A stretch of 64,000 nt of DNA from NCBI GenBank assembly GCA_944324965.1, contig CALUYH010000007.1, positions 17,020-81,019 of the forward strand, in the 5' to 3' direction. Below the pieces are notes generated by a model that searched no databases, was not told the origin of the DNA, and saw nothing but the letters and a program-made list of their open reading frames with translations. This document shows, one piece after another, positions 44,773 through 52,438 of the stretch; position 1 is the first letter of the stretch, and every line of letters begins with the position of its first letter. The DNA comes from Candidatus Avelusimicrobium gallinaceum. GTDB taxonomy: Bacteria > Elusimicrobiota > Elusimicrobia > Elusimicrobiales > Elusimicrobiaceae. The translations under genes and the position numbers were made by a program.

Positions 44773-44802
44773 CCGTTTTAACATCGCGAGGGGAGTATGC
44801 CA

Positions 44803-45498
44803 ATGAACAAAAAGAAAAAAGTGACCGTACTGATTGCCGATGACCAAACACTGTTCCGCGAAGGCATTAAAGACGTGCTGAACGGGGAAAAGTGGATTGA
44901 AGTGGTGGGGGAAGCCGCCGACGGAATTGAGGCGGTTGCCAAAGCCAAAAAACTCAAACCGGACGTGGTGCTGATGGACATCAAATTGCCGAAGATGGAC
45001 GGCATTAACGCCACGCGGCAAATCCGCCAATCGTGCCCGGAAGTGAACGTGCTGATGCTTTCCAGCTTTGAAGACGAAGCCCACGTGCTGGACGCCATTC
45101 AGGCGGGGGCCAACGGCTATTTGTCCAAAATGCTGCCGGCGGCCGAGTTGGTCAACTCTATCAAAACTTTTACCAGCGAAGGCTTGATGATTCCGCAGCA
45201 GTTGATGGGCAAGCTGCTCCACGGCCTGCGCAAAATGGGCAACAACGGTATGCCTTCCCAGGCCACGCTGACTAAGACGGAAATTAAAGTGATGGACTTT
45301 TTGGGCAAAGGGTTAAGCAACAAGGAACTGGCCAAAGAGCTCAACTGCAGCGTCAAAACGATTAAAAACCATTTGAACAGCGCCTTTCACAAATTGGGCG
45401 TAAGCAGCCGCACGGAAGCGGTGGTGAAAGCCATTGAAAAGGGGCTGATTTCTTCGGAAGGGACAATCGTCCCCGACGATGAAAATAACGGAGATTAA
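44803..45498 (+). CDS. NarL/FixJ-type response regulator
   Basis: A 231-residue regulator. The receiver has DD at 13-14, phospho-acceptor D59 in VVLMDIKLPKMDG and the conserved Lys in GYLSKMLPA. The C-terminal LuxR-type helix-turn-helix (about 155-215) has LTKTEIKVMDFLGKGLSNKELAKELNCSVKTIKNHL. I start at ATG 44803 because GAGGGGAG lies 7 nt upstream; ATG 44797 is too close to it. It is likely the output of the two kinases. The adjoining pilin genes and the TTCGGA repeats are candidate targets. Confidence 0.92.
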   Translation: MNKKKKVTVLIADDQTLFREGIKDVLNGEKWIEVVGEAADGIEAVAKAKKLKPDVVLMDIKLPKMDGINATRQIRQSCPEVNVLMLSSFEDEAHVLDAIQAGANGYLSKMLPAAELVNSIKTFTSEGLMIPQQLMGKLLHGLRKMGNNGMPSQATLTKTEIKVMDFLGKGLSNKELAKELNCSVKTIKNHLNSAFHKLGVSSRTEAVVKAIEKGLISSEGTIVPDDENNGD

Positions 45499-45502
45499 CG
45501 CC

Positions 45503-45679
45503 ATGCGCATCAAAAAGCCGGCTTGGCCTTTGGCCGCGCGCCGCGGGCAGGCAACCATTGAATATGTGTTGATGTTGGCCACGGTGGTGGTGATTCTGTC
45601 GGCTTTTCTGACGGCGTTCCATACGGATATCGTGCGTTTCTTCTTTACGTTTGTGGGGCAATTGGTTTCCCCCAGTTGA
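45503..45679 (+). CDS. Flp-like pilin of the second cluster
   Basis: A 58-residue protein with the motif RRGQATIEYVLMLATVVVIL: Gly-Gln cleavage, Glu +5, Tyr +6, then hydrophobic helix and a short tail. I choose ATG 45503 with CGGAGA 8 nt before it; an earlier ATG at 45479 overlaps the regulator gene. The VLMLATVV core resembles the major pilin at 30714, so this is a paralogue. It opens a trio of pilin-like genes. Confidence 0.85.
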   Translation: MRIKKPAWPLAARRGQATIEYVLMLATVVVILSAFLTAFHTDIVRFFFTFVGQLVSPS

Positions 45680-45681
45680 TT

Positions 45682-46800
45682 ATGTCTATTCTCCATCGGA
45701 CCGTTTGGAAGTTAAAAGACCGCAAAGCACAAATTCTGCTTCCTGCGGTGCTTTTGGCGCCCATTTTTATTTTGGTTATTTATTTGCTGTTTGAAATGGC
45801 CAAAGTATCTATGACCAAGGTCCGCCAGCAGTTTGCGCTGGATAATGCAGCTTATACACAAGTGTCCGTGCTCAGCACCTATTTAAACGCGGTGGCAATG
45901 ATTAACGGGCCGCTCCCCTACCGTGTTATGCTGTATTACAAGGATATGAAAGTCACCCCCAAGCCTACCGCCCAGCAAGCCGGCAAACAACCGGTGAGCG
46001 TGTTTGAACTGTTCTACCACGGCGGCGGTATCCCGGCCCTGGGCCCGGATTACGGTACGGGCGTTAATGGGCCGCCCGATGCCGATTCCACGGATTGGGG
46101 CCTCCGCTACGACCCGTCTATCCAGGATTTTCCCCGCGGCGATTGGGAAAAAGAACAGCCGCGTGAACCCGATTCGGAAACTTGGGTGCCGGTGATGAGC
46201 CGCTCCCTGGTGGACGATTATTACTTCCCGGCGCTTCGCTACGGGGTGGAAGTGATTAAAAACTATTTAACCACGTTTGCCACCACGGGCAACATTTTTG
46301 AATCCCAGGAATATATTTACAAACAGGAAACCAAAAACGCGGTGGCTTTCCGCACGGGGTATTTTTTAAATACGAACGATTGCAAAAAGTCGGATTGCGC
46401 CCGCCAAAGTGCCGCCCAGCTGCGGCGGTTTTTGTCCATTAACCTGGACCCGTTTGAACTCAACAAACTGCGTTTTTACGCTTCCGACTCCGGTATGAGC
46501 GGCGAACACGGCGGCGCGTATAACATCGATTTTTCCGCGTCCGAAATTTTGCCTAACGGCAGCCATTTGTTCCAGTTTGCGTATGTGGATGCCAATTCCC
46601 GCAGCCGCCTGCGCTCGCTGGGTCGCGGCATTAAACTCAAACAATCGTTTAAATTGCCGAAGAATTATTTTAATATCAATTTGGAACAAAAATACAAACC
46701 GTACGTACGCAACACGGTGGTGCTGTCCTGCCCGCGCTCCAACAACAACTGCGTGTGGCCGAACCCGCTGCCTAAATACAACGTAACGCTGGATCCGTAA
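45682..46800 (+). CDS. TadG/TadE-like large minor pilin candidate
   Basis: A 372-residue protein. A short basic N-terminus (RKAQ), then one helix (about 18-40, LLPAVLLAPIFILVIYLLFEMA), then a globular exported domain of about 320 residues with four cysteines. The position of the Gly-Gln/Glu+5 motif is occupied by RKAQILLPAV, lacking both Gly and Glu, so prepilin cleavage is uncertain. The helix start and the flanking pilin genes suggest a tip or anchoring pilin. It begins 2 nt after the small pilin stop without a clear ribosome site, so probably by coupling. Its globular domain is not recognised. Confidence 0.65.
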   Translation: MSILHRTVWKLKDRKAQILLPAVLLAPIFILVIYLLFEMAKVSMTKVRQQFALDNAAYTQVSVLSTYLNAVAMINGPLPYRVMLYYKDMKVTPKPTAQQAGKQPVSVFELFYHGGGIPALGPDYGTGVNGPPDADSTDWGLRYDPSIQDFPRGDWEKEQPREPDSETWVPVMSRSLVDDYYFPALRYGVEVIKNYLTTFATTGNIFESQEYIYKQETKNAVAFRTGYFLNTNDCKKSDCARQSAAQLRRFLSINLDPFELNKLRFYASDSGMSGEHGGAYNIDFSASEILPNGSHLFQFAYVDANSRSRLRSLGRGIKLKQSFKLPKNYFNINLEQKYKPYVRNTVVLSCPRSNNNCVWPNPLPKYNVTLDP

Positions 46801-47345
46801 TGATGAACAAACTTTTTTCTTTGCGCGGTAACAAAGGCCAGGCAACAACAGAAGTCGTGTTGTTGTTTCCGCTGTTTGTTATTTTTATTTTGTTCATTAT
46901 CAAAATTTTCGGGTTGCTGATTTTGAGCCAAAAAATGGAAATCGCCGGGTATTATGCGGCGCGGCGCTATCAGCTGCAGTCGCACGAAACGGATTACTAT
47001 GCCAATACCTGGGACCGGCGTTTTTTGAAGAAAGACATCCAGCGCAAGGTGGAAAATTACTTGGGGTTTGATAACCCGGAGATGCGCAAATTTTTGAGCT
47101 TAAATAAGCTGAAGATAGACATTGACCCGTCCGGTAACTGGGTGAAAGTGGTGCTGACGGCCTACACGCGCCCGCCGCGGATTCGGTTTTTGTGCAACTA
47201 TAACAAGGACCGCGTTTGCCAGCAGGATGCCAAGTGCTTAAAGGGATACGCCTTTTTGTGCGAAACGGGCGGCGAAGTGAAGGTCATCAAGTATGTGGGC
47301 CACAACGAACGCCCTGCCCCGTACCAGCGGCCGGAAGGGCGGTAA
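46800..47345 (+). CDS. TadE-like pseudopilin of the second cluster
   Basis: A 181-residue protein. NKGQATTEVVLLFPLFVIFILF carries Gly-Gln with Glu +5. A single helix (about 19-42) and an exported domain with four cysteines in the RFLCNYNKDRVCQQDAKC ... LCETGG part follow. The ATG overlaps the previous stop codon (TAATG); ATG 46803 directly after is the alternative. It is related in plan to the TadE at 30947. It ends the two-component/pilin unit, and no terminator follows before the next promoter. Confidence 0.82.
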   Translation: MMNKLFSLRGNKGQATTEVVLLFPLFVIFILFIIKIFGLLILSQKMEIAGYYAARRYQLQSHETDYYANTWDRRFLKKDIQRKVENYLGFDNPEMRKFLSLNKLKIDIDPSGNWVKVVLTAYTRPPRIRFLCNYNKDRVCQQDAKCLKGYAFLCETGGEVKVIKYVGHNERPAPYQRPEGR

Positions 47346-47361
47346 GGCCGGGTTTTCACTC

Positions 47362-47390
47362 TTGACATTGGGGTTTTTTCGCCCTATACT
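47362..47390 (+). promoter_or_regulatory. strong promoter of the unknown membrane-protein unit
   Basis: TTGACA (47362-47367), 17 nt, TATACT (47385-47390). The predicted leader is about 85 nt and includes the hairpin CGTATCC-TGC-GGATACG (47424-47440) and the ribosome site AGAGGGG before the ATG at 47483. I do not recognise a riboswitch. Confidence 0.85.
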
Positions 47391-47482
47391 AAAGTAGTGA
47401 GCCAGTGGAACTCTGTGTTTGAGCGTATCCTGCGGATACGGGTCAACAAGGGTAGTTTTTATTATATATAAGAGGGGTTTTT

Positions 47483-49051
47483 ATGTTTAAGTTAAAACCG
47501 GGAAATGTATTCCAGAAGATTAATAAAATGGACCGAAAACAGGCCTATACCATCGGTGCGATTGTATTGGTGTGTTTTGTGGCACTGCTGACGCTGGCTT
47601 CGTTTTTGGGCAATGCGGAGGACACCTCGTTTGAAGATTTCAACACCCGCGGGTACGATTTGGCGCAAATGCCGTTTTTAAATGACGAGGCAGAAGAATA
47701 TCTGCTGGCTTCCAAATATCCGGATATGCAGGGCAATAATTCCACAATGCTTTATTCCGCGGCCGAAAAAGAGGCCCGCCAGGAAGAAGATGCCGCCGCA
47801 CAGGAAGAAGCGGCCGGCGAGGAAGAAACAGCCCCCGCCGAGGAGACGGCCTCTTCCTCTTATTCTGGATACAGCGGCTACGGCGGCGGATATGGCGGCG
47901 GCCGCACCGCCACGCCTACGCAAGTGGGCAAATTGGCCAGCGCCTCTATGGGCACCGCCAGCGGCAGCGGCGTGAATGCCACGTGGGGGGCCCCCGGCGG
48001 GGATTTTTCGCCCTATAAGAGCCAGGAAAAAGGTTCCGAAACCCCGGTACAATTTAAAAACCAGGACGCGCGCCGCGCGCTGTCCCAATTTGCGCAAGGC
48101 AGCCGCGCCGCGGCCGGCCTGCGCGATTCCAAAGGTGCCAACGCCAAAAAAGCCTTGATGGGCGGCAACATCCTGGGCAGCGAAGCGTTTACCGATAAAG
48201 GCGTAGATTTGAGCAAAACCGGCGGGTTGGCCATTGACCCCAACGCTCCGGTGTCGTCTTCCGATCTGGGCAATTTGGACGACAAAGTGGCCGACGCCGC
48301 CAAAGATGCCAAAAACGCAAAGGATGAATTTGAAAATTCCCTGCAACAAGGTTTTTGGGAAAGATTGGGCGAACAGCTGATGAGCGGCCTGGTGGACATC
48401 GGATTGAAGGCCGGCAGCCAATTTTTGAACCAACAGATGAACGTTTGGAGCGCCAATATGGCGGGCAATTCCGCTTTTAATGATTCGCTGCGTGCCGAAA
48501 GTGACCAGCTGTTTGGCAAGTCGTTAAGCGAATTATCAGACTCGGAAATTGAGATGTTAAAGCAATCCCAGCCCAACGACCGTAACGGCAACCCGATTAA
48601 TTGGGATAACTTGAAGGAAACCAACGGTTCGGAATCGGTGGGTGCGTTGTGGGTAAACGGCAACGATTGCAAAAAATGCCAAAAAGATTTCTTTAACGGG
48701 AAAACCGAAGCCGATACCCGCAATACGGGTATGAAAAATTATTACAAAGAAGACACCAGCAGTGAGGCGTATATTGCTGCCAATGAAAAACGGGAAAACG
48801 CCCGCACCATTGCCTATGGCCGGCTGCAAGGAAAAACGAATATCATCAGCCAGGGCATTGACGCTACGGATGCCCCTCCCGGCGGAACGGCCACCCGCAA
48901 AGGTTCGTCTTCCACGTACAAGTCGGTTTCGGACGTGTTAAACAGCGGCAGAACGCAGCAGGAACAAGTGACCATTTTGCAGAAAGAATTTAATTTGTCT
49001 AAAGCGGCGGCGGAAACGCAAATATATGGTTCGCCAGTAACCAATTTGTGA
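47483..49051 (+). CDS. unknown membrane-anchored Ala/Gly-rich protein 1
   Basis: A 522-residue protein I do not recognise. A basic N-terminus (1-20), one helix (about 22-43), then a long exported part. This holds an acidic Ala/Glu stretch (about 92-122), a Gly/Tyr-rich segment (GYSGYGGGYGGG, 129-140), the segment LASASMGTASGSGVNATWG (151-169) that recurs in the second paralogue at 50927, helical Ala/Asp-rich stretches and a CKKC motif (396-399). No lipobox or signal cleavage site is seen, so it is likely a bitopic inner-membrane protein with N-terminus inside. It is the first gene after a strong promoter. A structural role with the pilus is inference from the location. Confidence 0.8.
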   Translation: MFKLKPGNVFQKINKMDRKQAYTIGAIVLVCFVALLTLASFLGNAEDTSFEDFNTRGYDLAQMPFLNDEAEEYLLASKYPDMQGNNSTMLYSAAEKEARQEEDAAAQEEAAGEEETAPAEETASSSYSGYSGYGGGYGGGRTATPTQVGKLASASMGTASGSGVNATWGAPGGDFSPYKSQEKGSETPVQFKNQDARRALSQFAQGSRAAAGLRDSKGANAKKALMGGNILGSEAFTDKGVDLSKTGGLAIDPNAPVSSSDLGNLDDKVADAAKDAKNAKDEFENSLQQGFWERLGEQLMSGLVDIGLKAGSQFLNQQMNVWSANMAGNSAFNDSLRAESDQLFGKSLSELSDSEIEMLKQSQPNDRNGNPINWDNLKETNGSESVGALWVNGNDCKKCQKDFFNGKTEADTRNTGMKNYYKEDTSSEAYIAANEKRENARTIAYGRLQGKTNIISQGIDATDAPPGGTATRKGSSSTYKSVSDVLNSGRTQQEQVTILQKEFNLSKAAAETQIYGSPVTNL

Positions 49052-49068
49052 GGTATTAGGAGGAATTT

Positions 49069-50634
49069 ATGAAAATCTTTAAATGGCTGACGGAGCGGGG
49101 CGGAAAAATCGCTCTCTCTGCCGCGCAAGCGGTAGGGCTTTCTGCCGTAGTCGGCGTGGCGGGTGTGGCCGCGTGGCAACTTTTAGATACTCCAACCGAC
49201 AATACGGCTTTTAACCTCGGGGGGCAAAACACCCGGGGTGAGGTCGTTTATGTGGCGGGCGGTGCCGGCGCTTCGTATGGTTCCGGCGGGGAAGTGCAAT
49301 CCGCCTTTATGGCCAAACCTTCCAAAGCCATTGAAATGGCCGAACGCCAGGCGTTGGCGCAAAAACAGGCCGAAGAAGCCGCCGAATCTTTCACTATTCC
49401 TACGCCTGATCCGTCGGCCAGCCCGACTTCTGCCGGCGCTTATCAAATGGGCGGCAGCGAAGGCTTGGGTATGGGCGGCAACCAGGCCAACGAAGTAATG
49501 CTTAAAAATAACCCGATGGCATTCGCCCAGCAGAGCATTGCGGGCGTGACGGACGCCATCAACCGTGCGCAGGCACAAGCCCAGCAAGGGCAAGCCGGCG
49601 GCGCGGCCGCGGCGGCGGACGGTAGCCAGGGCGGTGCCGCCACGTTGGCCAGTGCATCGCGCGATTGGGGTTCCTCGGCCGCTACCCGCGGGTTAAGCGG
49701 CGGCAACGGCACGGCGTTTAATTCTTCTTTTGTGGTGCAGGACAGCAAAAAATCCGGCTCCGCGGCTGCGGCTGCAAGCGGTAATGTCCAGCAGGCGGCC
49801 GGTGTGATGAAGCAGTTCCAAGCCCAGTTGGCTTCGGCCGGACTGGAAGGGGAACGCTTGCGCGCACAATCCAATTTCGGAAATAGCCAGGGCTTGGATG
49901 CCAATTGGGACGCTACGGCCGGCGGGTTCCGCAGATCCAAAGACGGCAGAGATTTGGAATTTATCCGCAAACGCTCGGCCGATGCGGCCGGCAACCGCAA
50001 CCGTGCCGCCAACGAAGGTTCCCGCGCGTTCTTGGCCAGCACCAAAATTTCCGGCGGTCTGCGCGTCAGCGGGGCCAACGTAACGACGGGGCAGGGCCAG
50101 AGCTCGGCAGATTTTAACGGCGATTATGAATCCCAACTTCGCGCCATTCAGGGGTGGGATACGTCGGCCAATATCAGTGCGGAACAACGCTTGAACGACC
50201 GCAACGCGATGCTTAAATGGATGTGGGCGGCTGCGGCGGTGGCGTTGGCTGCAATGATTGCCATCCCGTTGGTCAAACACATTCCGCTGTTCGGTTTGGC
50301 CATTGCCTTGGCCCTGGCGGCTGCGGCAACGGCGGTGTGCGTGGTCGGTTTTGTCAAAGCGGCCAATTTCGCCAACGATTGGGGCGGATCAGGGATGAGT
50401 ACGGCCATGATGATTATTACGCCTATTTTAACCGGCGGTGTGTGGGCCTCGTTCATCTGGGCGGGTGCGTTTAAGGAACTGTATGCCACCATCGGTGAGA
50501 AACTGGGTCTGACGTCGGCCGGTGCCAGCGGTGCCGGCGGCGGTGGCGCAGGCGGTGCGGCTGCCCTGGGGGTGGATGGCGCCGATACGTTAGCGAACCC
50601 CTTGATAGATGCGTCCGGGACGGCGTTAGGATAA
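49069..50634 (+). CDS. unknown membrane protein 2 with shared KRSADAAGN motif
   Basis: A 521-residue protein of unknown function. An N-terminal hydrophobic segment (about 14-37) is followed by an Ala/Gln/Gly-rich low-complexity exported part. The motif KRSADAAGNRNRAANEGSRA runs from 301 to 320 and continues FLAS, then there are two to three C-terminal helices (about 384-402, 405-430, 444-466) and a Gly/Ala tail. The product at 50927 has the same plan, the same motif and the same EGLGMG element, so the two are paralogues. AGGAGGAA lies before the ATG. The composition suggests a flexible linker between two membrane regions. Confidence 0.8.
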   Translation: MKIFKWLTERGGKIALSAAQAVGLSAVVGVAGVAAWQLLDTPTDNTAFNLGGQNTRGEVVYVAGGAGASYGSGGEVQSAFMAKPSKAIEMAERQALAQKQAEEAAESFTIPTPDPSASPTSAGAYQMGGSEGLGMGGNQANEVMLKNNPMAFAQQSIAGVTDAINRAQAQAQQGQAGGAAAAADGSQGGAATLASASRDWGSSAATRGLSGGNGTAFNSSFVVQDSKKSGSAAAAASGNVQQAAGVMKQFQAQLASAGLEGERLRAQSNFGNSQGLDANWDATAGGFRRSKDGRDLEFIRKRSADAAGNRNRAANEGSRAFLASTKISGGLRVSGANVTTGQGQSSADFNGDYESQLRAIQGWDTSANISAEQRLNDRNAMLKWMWAAAAVALAAMIAIPLVKHIPLFGLAIALALAAAATAVCVVGFVKAANFANDWGGSGMSTAMMIITPILTGGVWASFIWAGAFKELYATIGEKLGLTSAGASGAGGGGAGGAAALGVDGADTLANPLIDASGTALG

Positions 50635-50644
50635 GGATTGGCTT

Positions 50645-50917
50645 ATGCAAATCGGTAATTTAATTATTGAGCCTTGGAGCAAAAAAAATTGTATTTACCG
50701 GATTATAGCCATTGCGTTGGTTTTGGCATGGCTGGCCTGGGGCTTGATTTTATTCCAAGAAGGCAACCGGCTGCAGGCCCGGATGACCGAACTGCAGCTG
50801 GAGGCGCAACGCCAGGAAGAAATGCTGCGCCGGGAAGCGATTTACCGTCGGGCCGCGCTGGGCAATGAAGCCACACAGCCCGGTGTGCAAAATGCGGTAG
50901 ATGCGCTGGGCCGGTAG
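50645..50917 (+). CDS. small bitopic coiled-coil protein
   Basis: A 90-residue protein with one helix (about 18-37) and then a charged coiled-coil stretch (RMTELQLEAQRQEEMLRREA). The shape recalls FtsB/FtsL-type small division proteins, but no specific match is seen. It sits between the two paralogues, 10 nt after one and 9 nt before the other, and so probably belongs to their complex. Function unknown. Confidence 0.75.
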   Translation: MQIGNLIIEPWSKKNCIYRIIAIALVLAWLAWGLILFQEGNRLQARMTELQLEAQRQEEMLRREAIYRRAALGNEATQPGVQNAVDALGR

Positions 50918-50926
50918 GAGAGAATT

Positions 50927-52390
50927 ATGAAGATATGGAAACTGTTAAAAAATGCGTCAGGCAAAATTGTAATGGGCCTGCCCCAACTGACGGCGATTGC
51001 CGGGGTGGGGATGTTGGCCGTGTACGGCGCGTACGAAACGGATAATACGTATGCCAGCAAGGAAGCGCCTATCCGCACCCTGTCGGGCATTAGCCGTTCC
51101 TCGGCGCAGGAAGGCCTGCAACAGAAAAACGGCCTGTTGACGTCCATTAACGTAAAAGATTCGCTCAACCAGGTGGCCTCGCCCGAAGAACGCGCGGCGC
51201 TGGACGCCCAAAACAGCTTTTCCAGCAATCTTGTGGACCAAACCGAAAGCCAAATTGCCAACTGGAACCCGGGTGCTGCGGCCGGCGTTGCCCAAACGGA
51301 AGGTTTGGGAATGGGCGCCAACGAAACCGCTATGCAGGGGCCGGCGGGAACTTCCCGCGCGGCGACCTCGTTGCCGGCGGTAAACGGCGGCCAAGTGGCT
51401 GCGGCGGCTGCGCAAGGCGGCACGCAAACCCCTGCGTTGGGGTCGGCCTCTATGGCACGGGCGTCCGGCTCGGCTTTTAACGCTACCTCGGGTCCGATTG
51501 CATCTTCCGGCTCCGGCACCCGCAGTGCGGCTCCGTCCGGTGCTCCGGCTGCCAGCGGGGAAGGATATCACTTTTCCGGGGCGATGCCCAGCGGTTCCAA
51601 CGCGATTTCGGCTATGCAAAGCGGCAGCTCGTTTGGGGCCGGCAATGCTACTTTCTTAGCGGGCGGACGCCAGGGTTCCGTAGCGAAAGGACGCCGGTCC
51701 TTCCGCGAAAAGAATGATTTGCGTGATATTGCCAAACGCTCGGCCGATGCGGCCGGCAACCGCGACCGCGCCGCCAACGAAGGCTCCCGCGCGTTTTTGG
51801 CCAGCTCCCGCAATTCCGGCGGGATGCAGGTGGAAGGCGGCGCCACTACGGGCAGCAGCGGCGCCTCGTCCGATTTTGAATCCGCCGGCAAAGGCAAGCT
51901 AAAAGCCATTGGCGATTGGGCCGAAAAAGAAGATGATTTCGCCGAAAAGCAAGACCAGGCCCGCAAACGCTTGATGTGGATGGCTTTGGCGTTGGTGGCC
52001 GCAGCAGTGGTGGCCATGCCGATTGCGTACAATTTGATTTCCGCCGGTACCAAGGCCGGATTGTTCGGCGTGTCCCTGGTGGTTTGGGGCTGGGCCATTT
52101 TGGGCCTGGTGATGGCGTATGCCGCTACGGTGATTGGTTTCGGTATCGATTACCACACCAAATACAACGGACAGATGATGCCCATTATGTCGTACATCTT
52201 GGGTGCCGGTGCGATTGCGGCAATGATCTATACGGGCGTATCGGCCGCAAGCAACCGCGGCAAAGCCTCTGCCCAAGCGAAGTTTAAAGGCTTTACCAAA
52301 AAAGCACTTAAGGCCGTTGGCGGTATGGCCGTAGAGAAGGCCGTTGTAGAGCCTGCCAAACAAGCTATTCAGGAAGAAATGAACAAATAA
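50927..52390 (+). CDS. unknown membrane protein 3, paralogue of the 49069 product
   Basis: A 487-residue protein. An N-terminal hydrophobic segment (about 16-36) and a low-complexity exported part follow, with EGLGMGANE (125-133) and LGSASMARASGSAFNATSG (171-189). The motif KRSADAAGNRDRAANEGSRA runs from 270 to 289 and continues FLAS. Three C-terminal helices (about 350-372, 378-405, 417-440) and a basic, Ala/Lys-rich cytoplasmic tail complete it. The motif differs at one residue in 24 from that of the 49069 product while most of the remaining sequence has diverged, implying strong constraint. Function unknown. A hairpin with T-run follows it. Confidence 0.8.
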   Translation: MKIWKLLKNASGKIVMGLPQLTAIAGVGMLAVYGAYETDNTYASKEAPIRTLSGISRSSAQEGLQQKNGLLTSINVKDSLNQVASPEERAALDAQNSFSSNLVDQTESQIANWNPGAAAGVAQTEGLGMGANETAMQGPAGTSRAATSLPAVNGGQVAAAAAQGGTQTPALGSASMARASGSAFNATSGPIASSGSGTRSAAPSGAPAASGEGYHFSGAMPSGSNAISAMQSGSSFGAGNATFLAGGRQGSVAKGRRSFREKNDLRDIAKRSADAAGNRDRAANEGSRAFLASSRNSGGMQVEGGATTGSSGASSDFESAGKGKLKAIGDWAEKEDDFAEKQDQARKRLMWMALALVAAAVVAMPIAYNLISAGTKAGLFGVSLVVWGWAILGLVMAYAATVIGFGIDYHTKYNGQMMPIMSYILGAGAIAAMIYTGVSAASNRGKASAQAKFKGFTKKALKAVGGMAVEKAVVEPAKQAIQEEMNK

Positions 52391-52396
52391 TTTATC

Positions 52397-52438
52397 ACGC
52401 AGGGGACGCAACGGCGTTCCCTGCGTGCGTGATTTTTT
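52397..52438 (+). terminator. terminator-like hairpin abutting the next start codon
   Basis: ACGCAGGGGACGC (52397-52409) pairs with GCGTTCCCTGCGT (52414-52426), 13 positions with one G-U, loop of 4. It is followed by GCGTGA and TTTTTT directly before ATG 52439. It would end part of the transcripts from the 47362 promoter and leave the next gene without a ribosome site. Confidence 0.7.

Noticed and set aside
47840..51560. Repetitive Gly/Ala DNA as a tandem repeat array or CRISPR
   Set aside because: The repetition is at the amino-acid composition level; no regular unit length or spacers are present.
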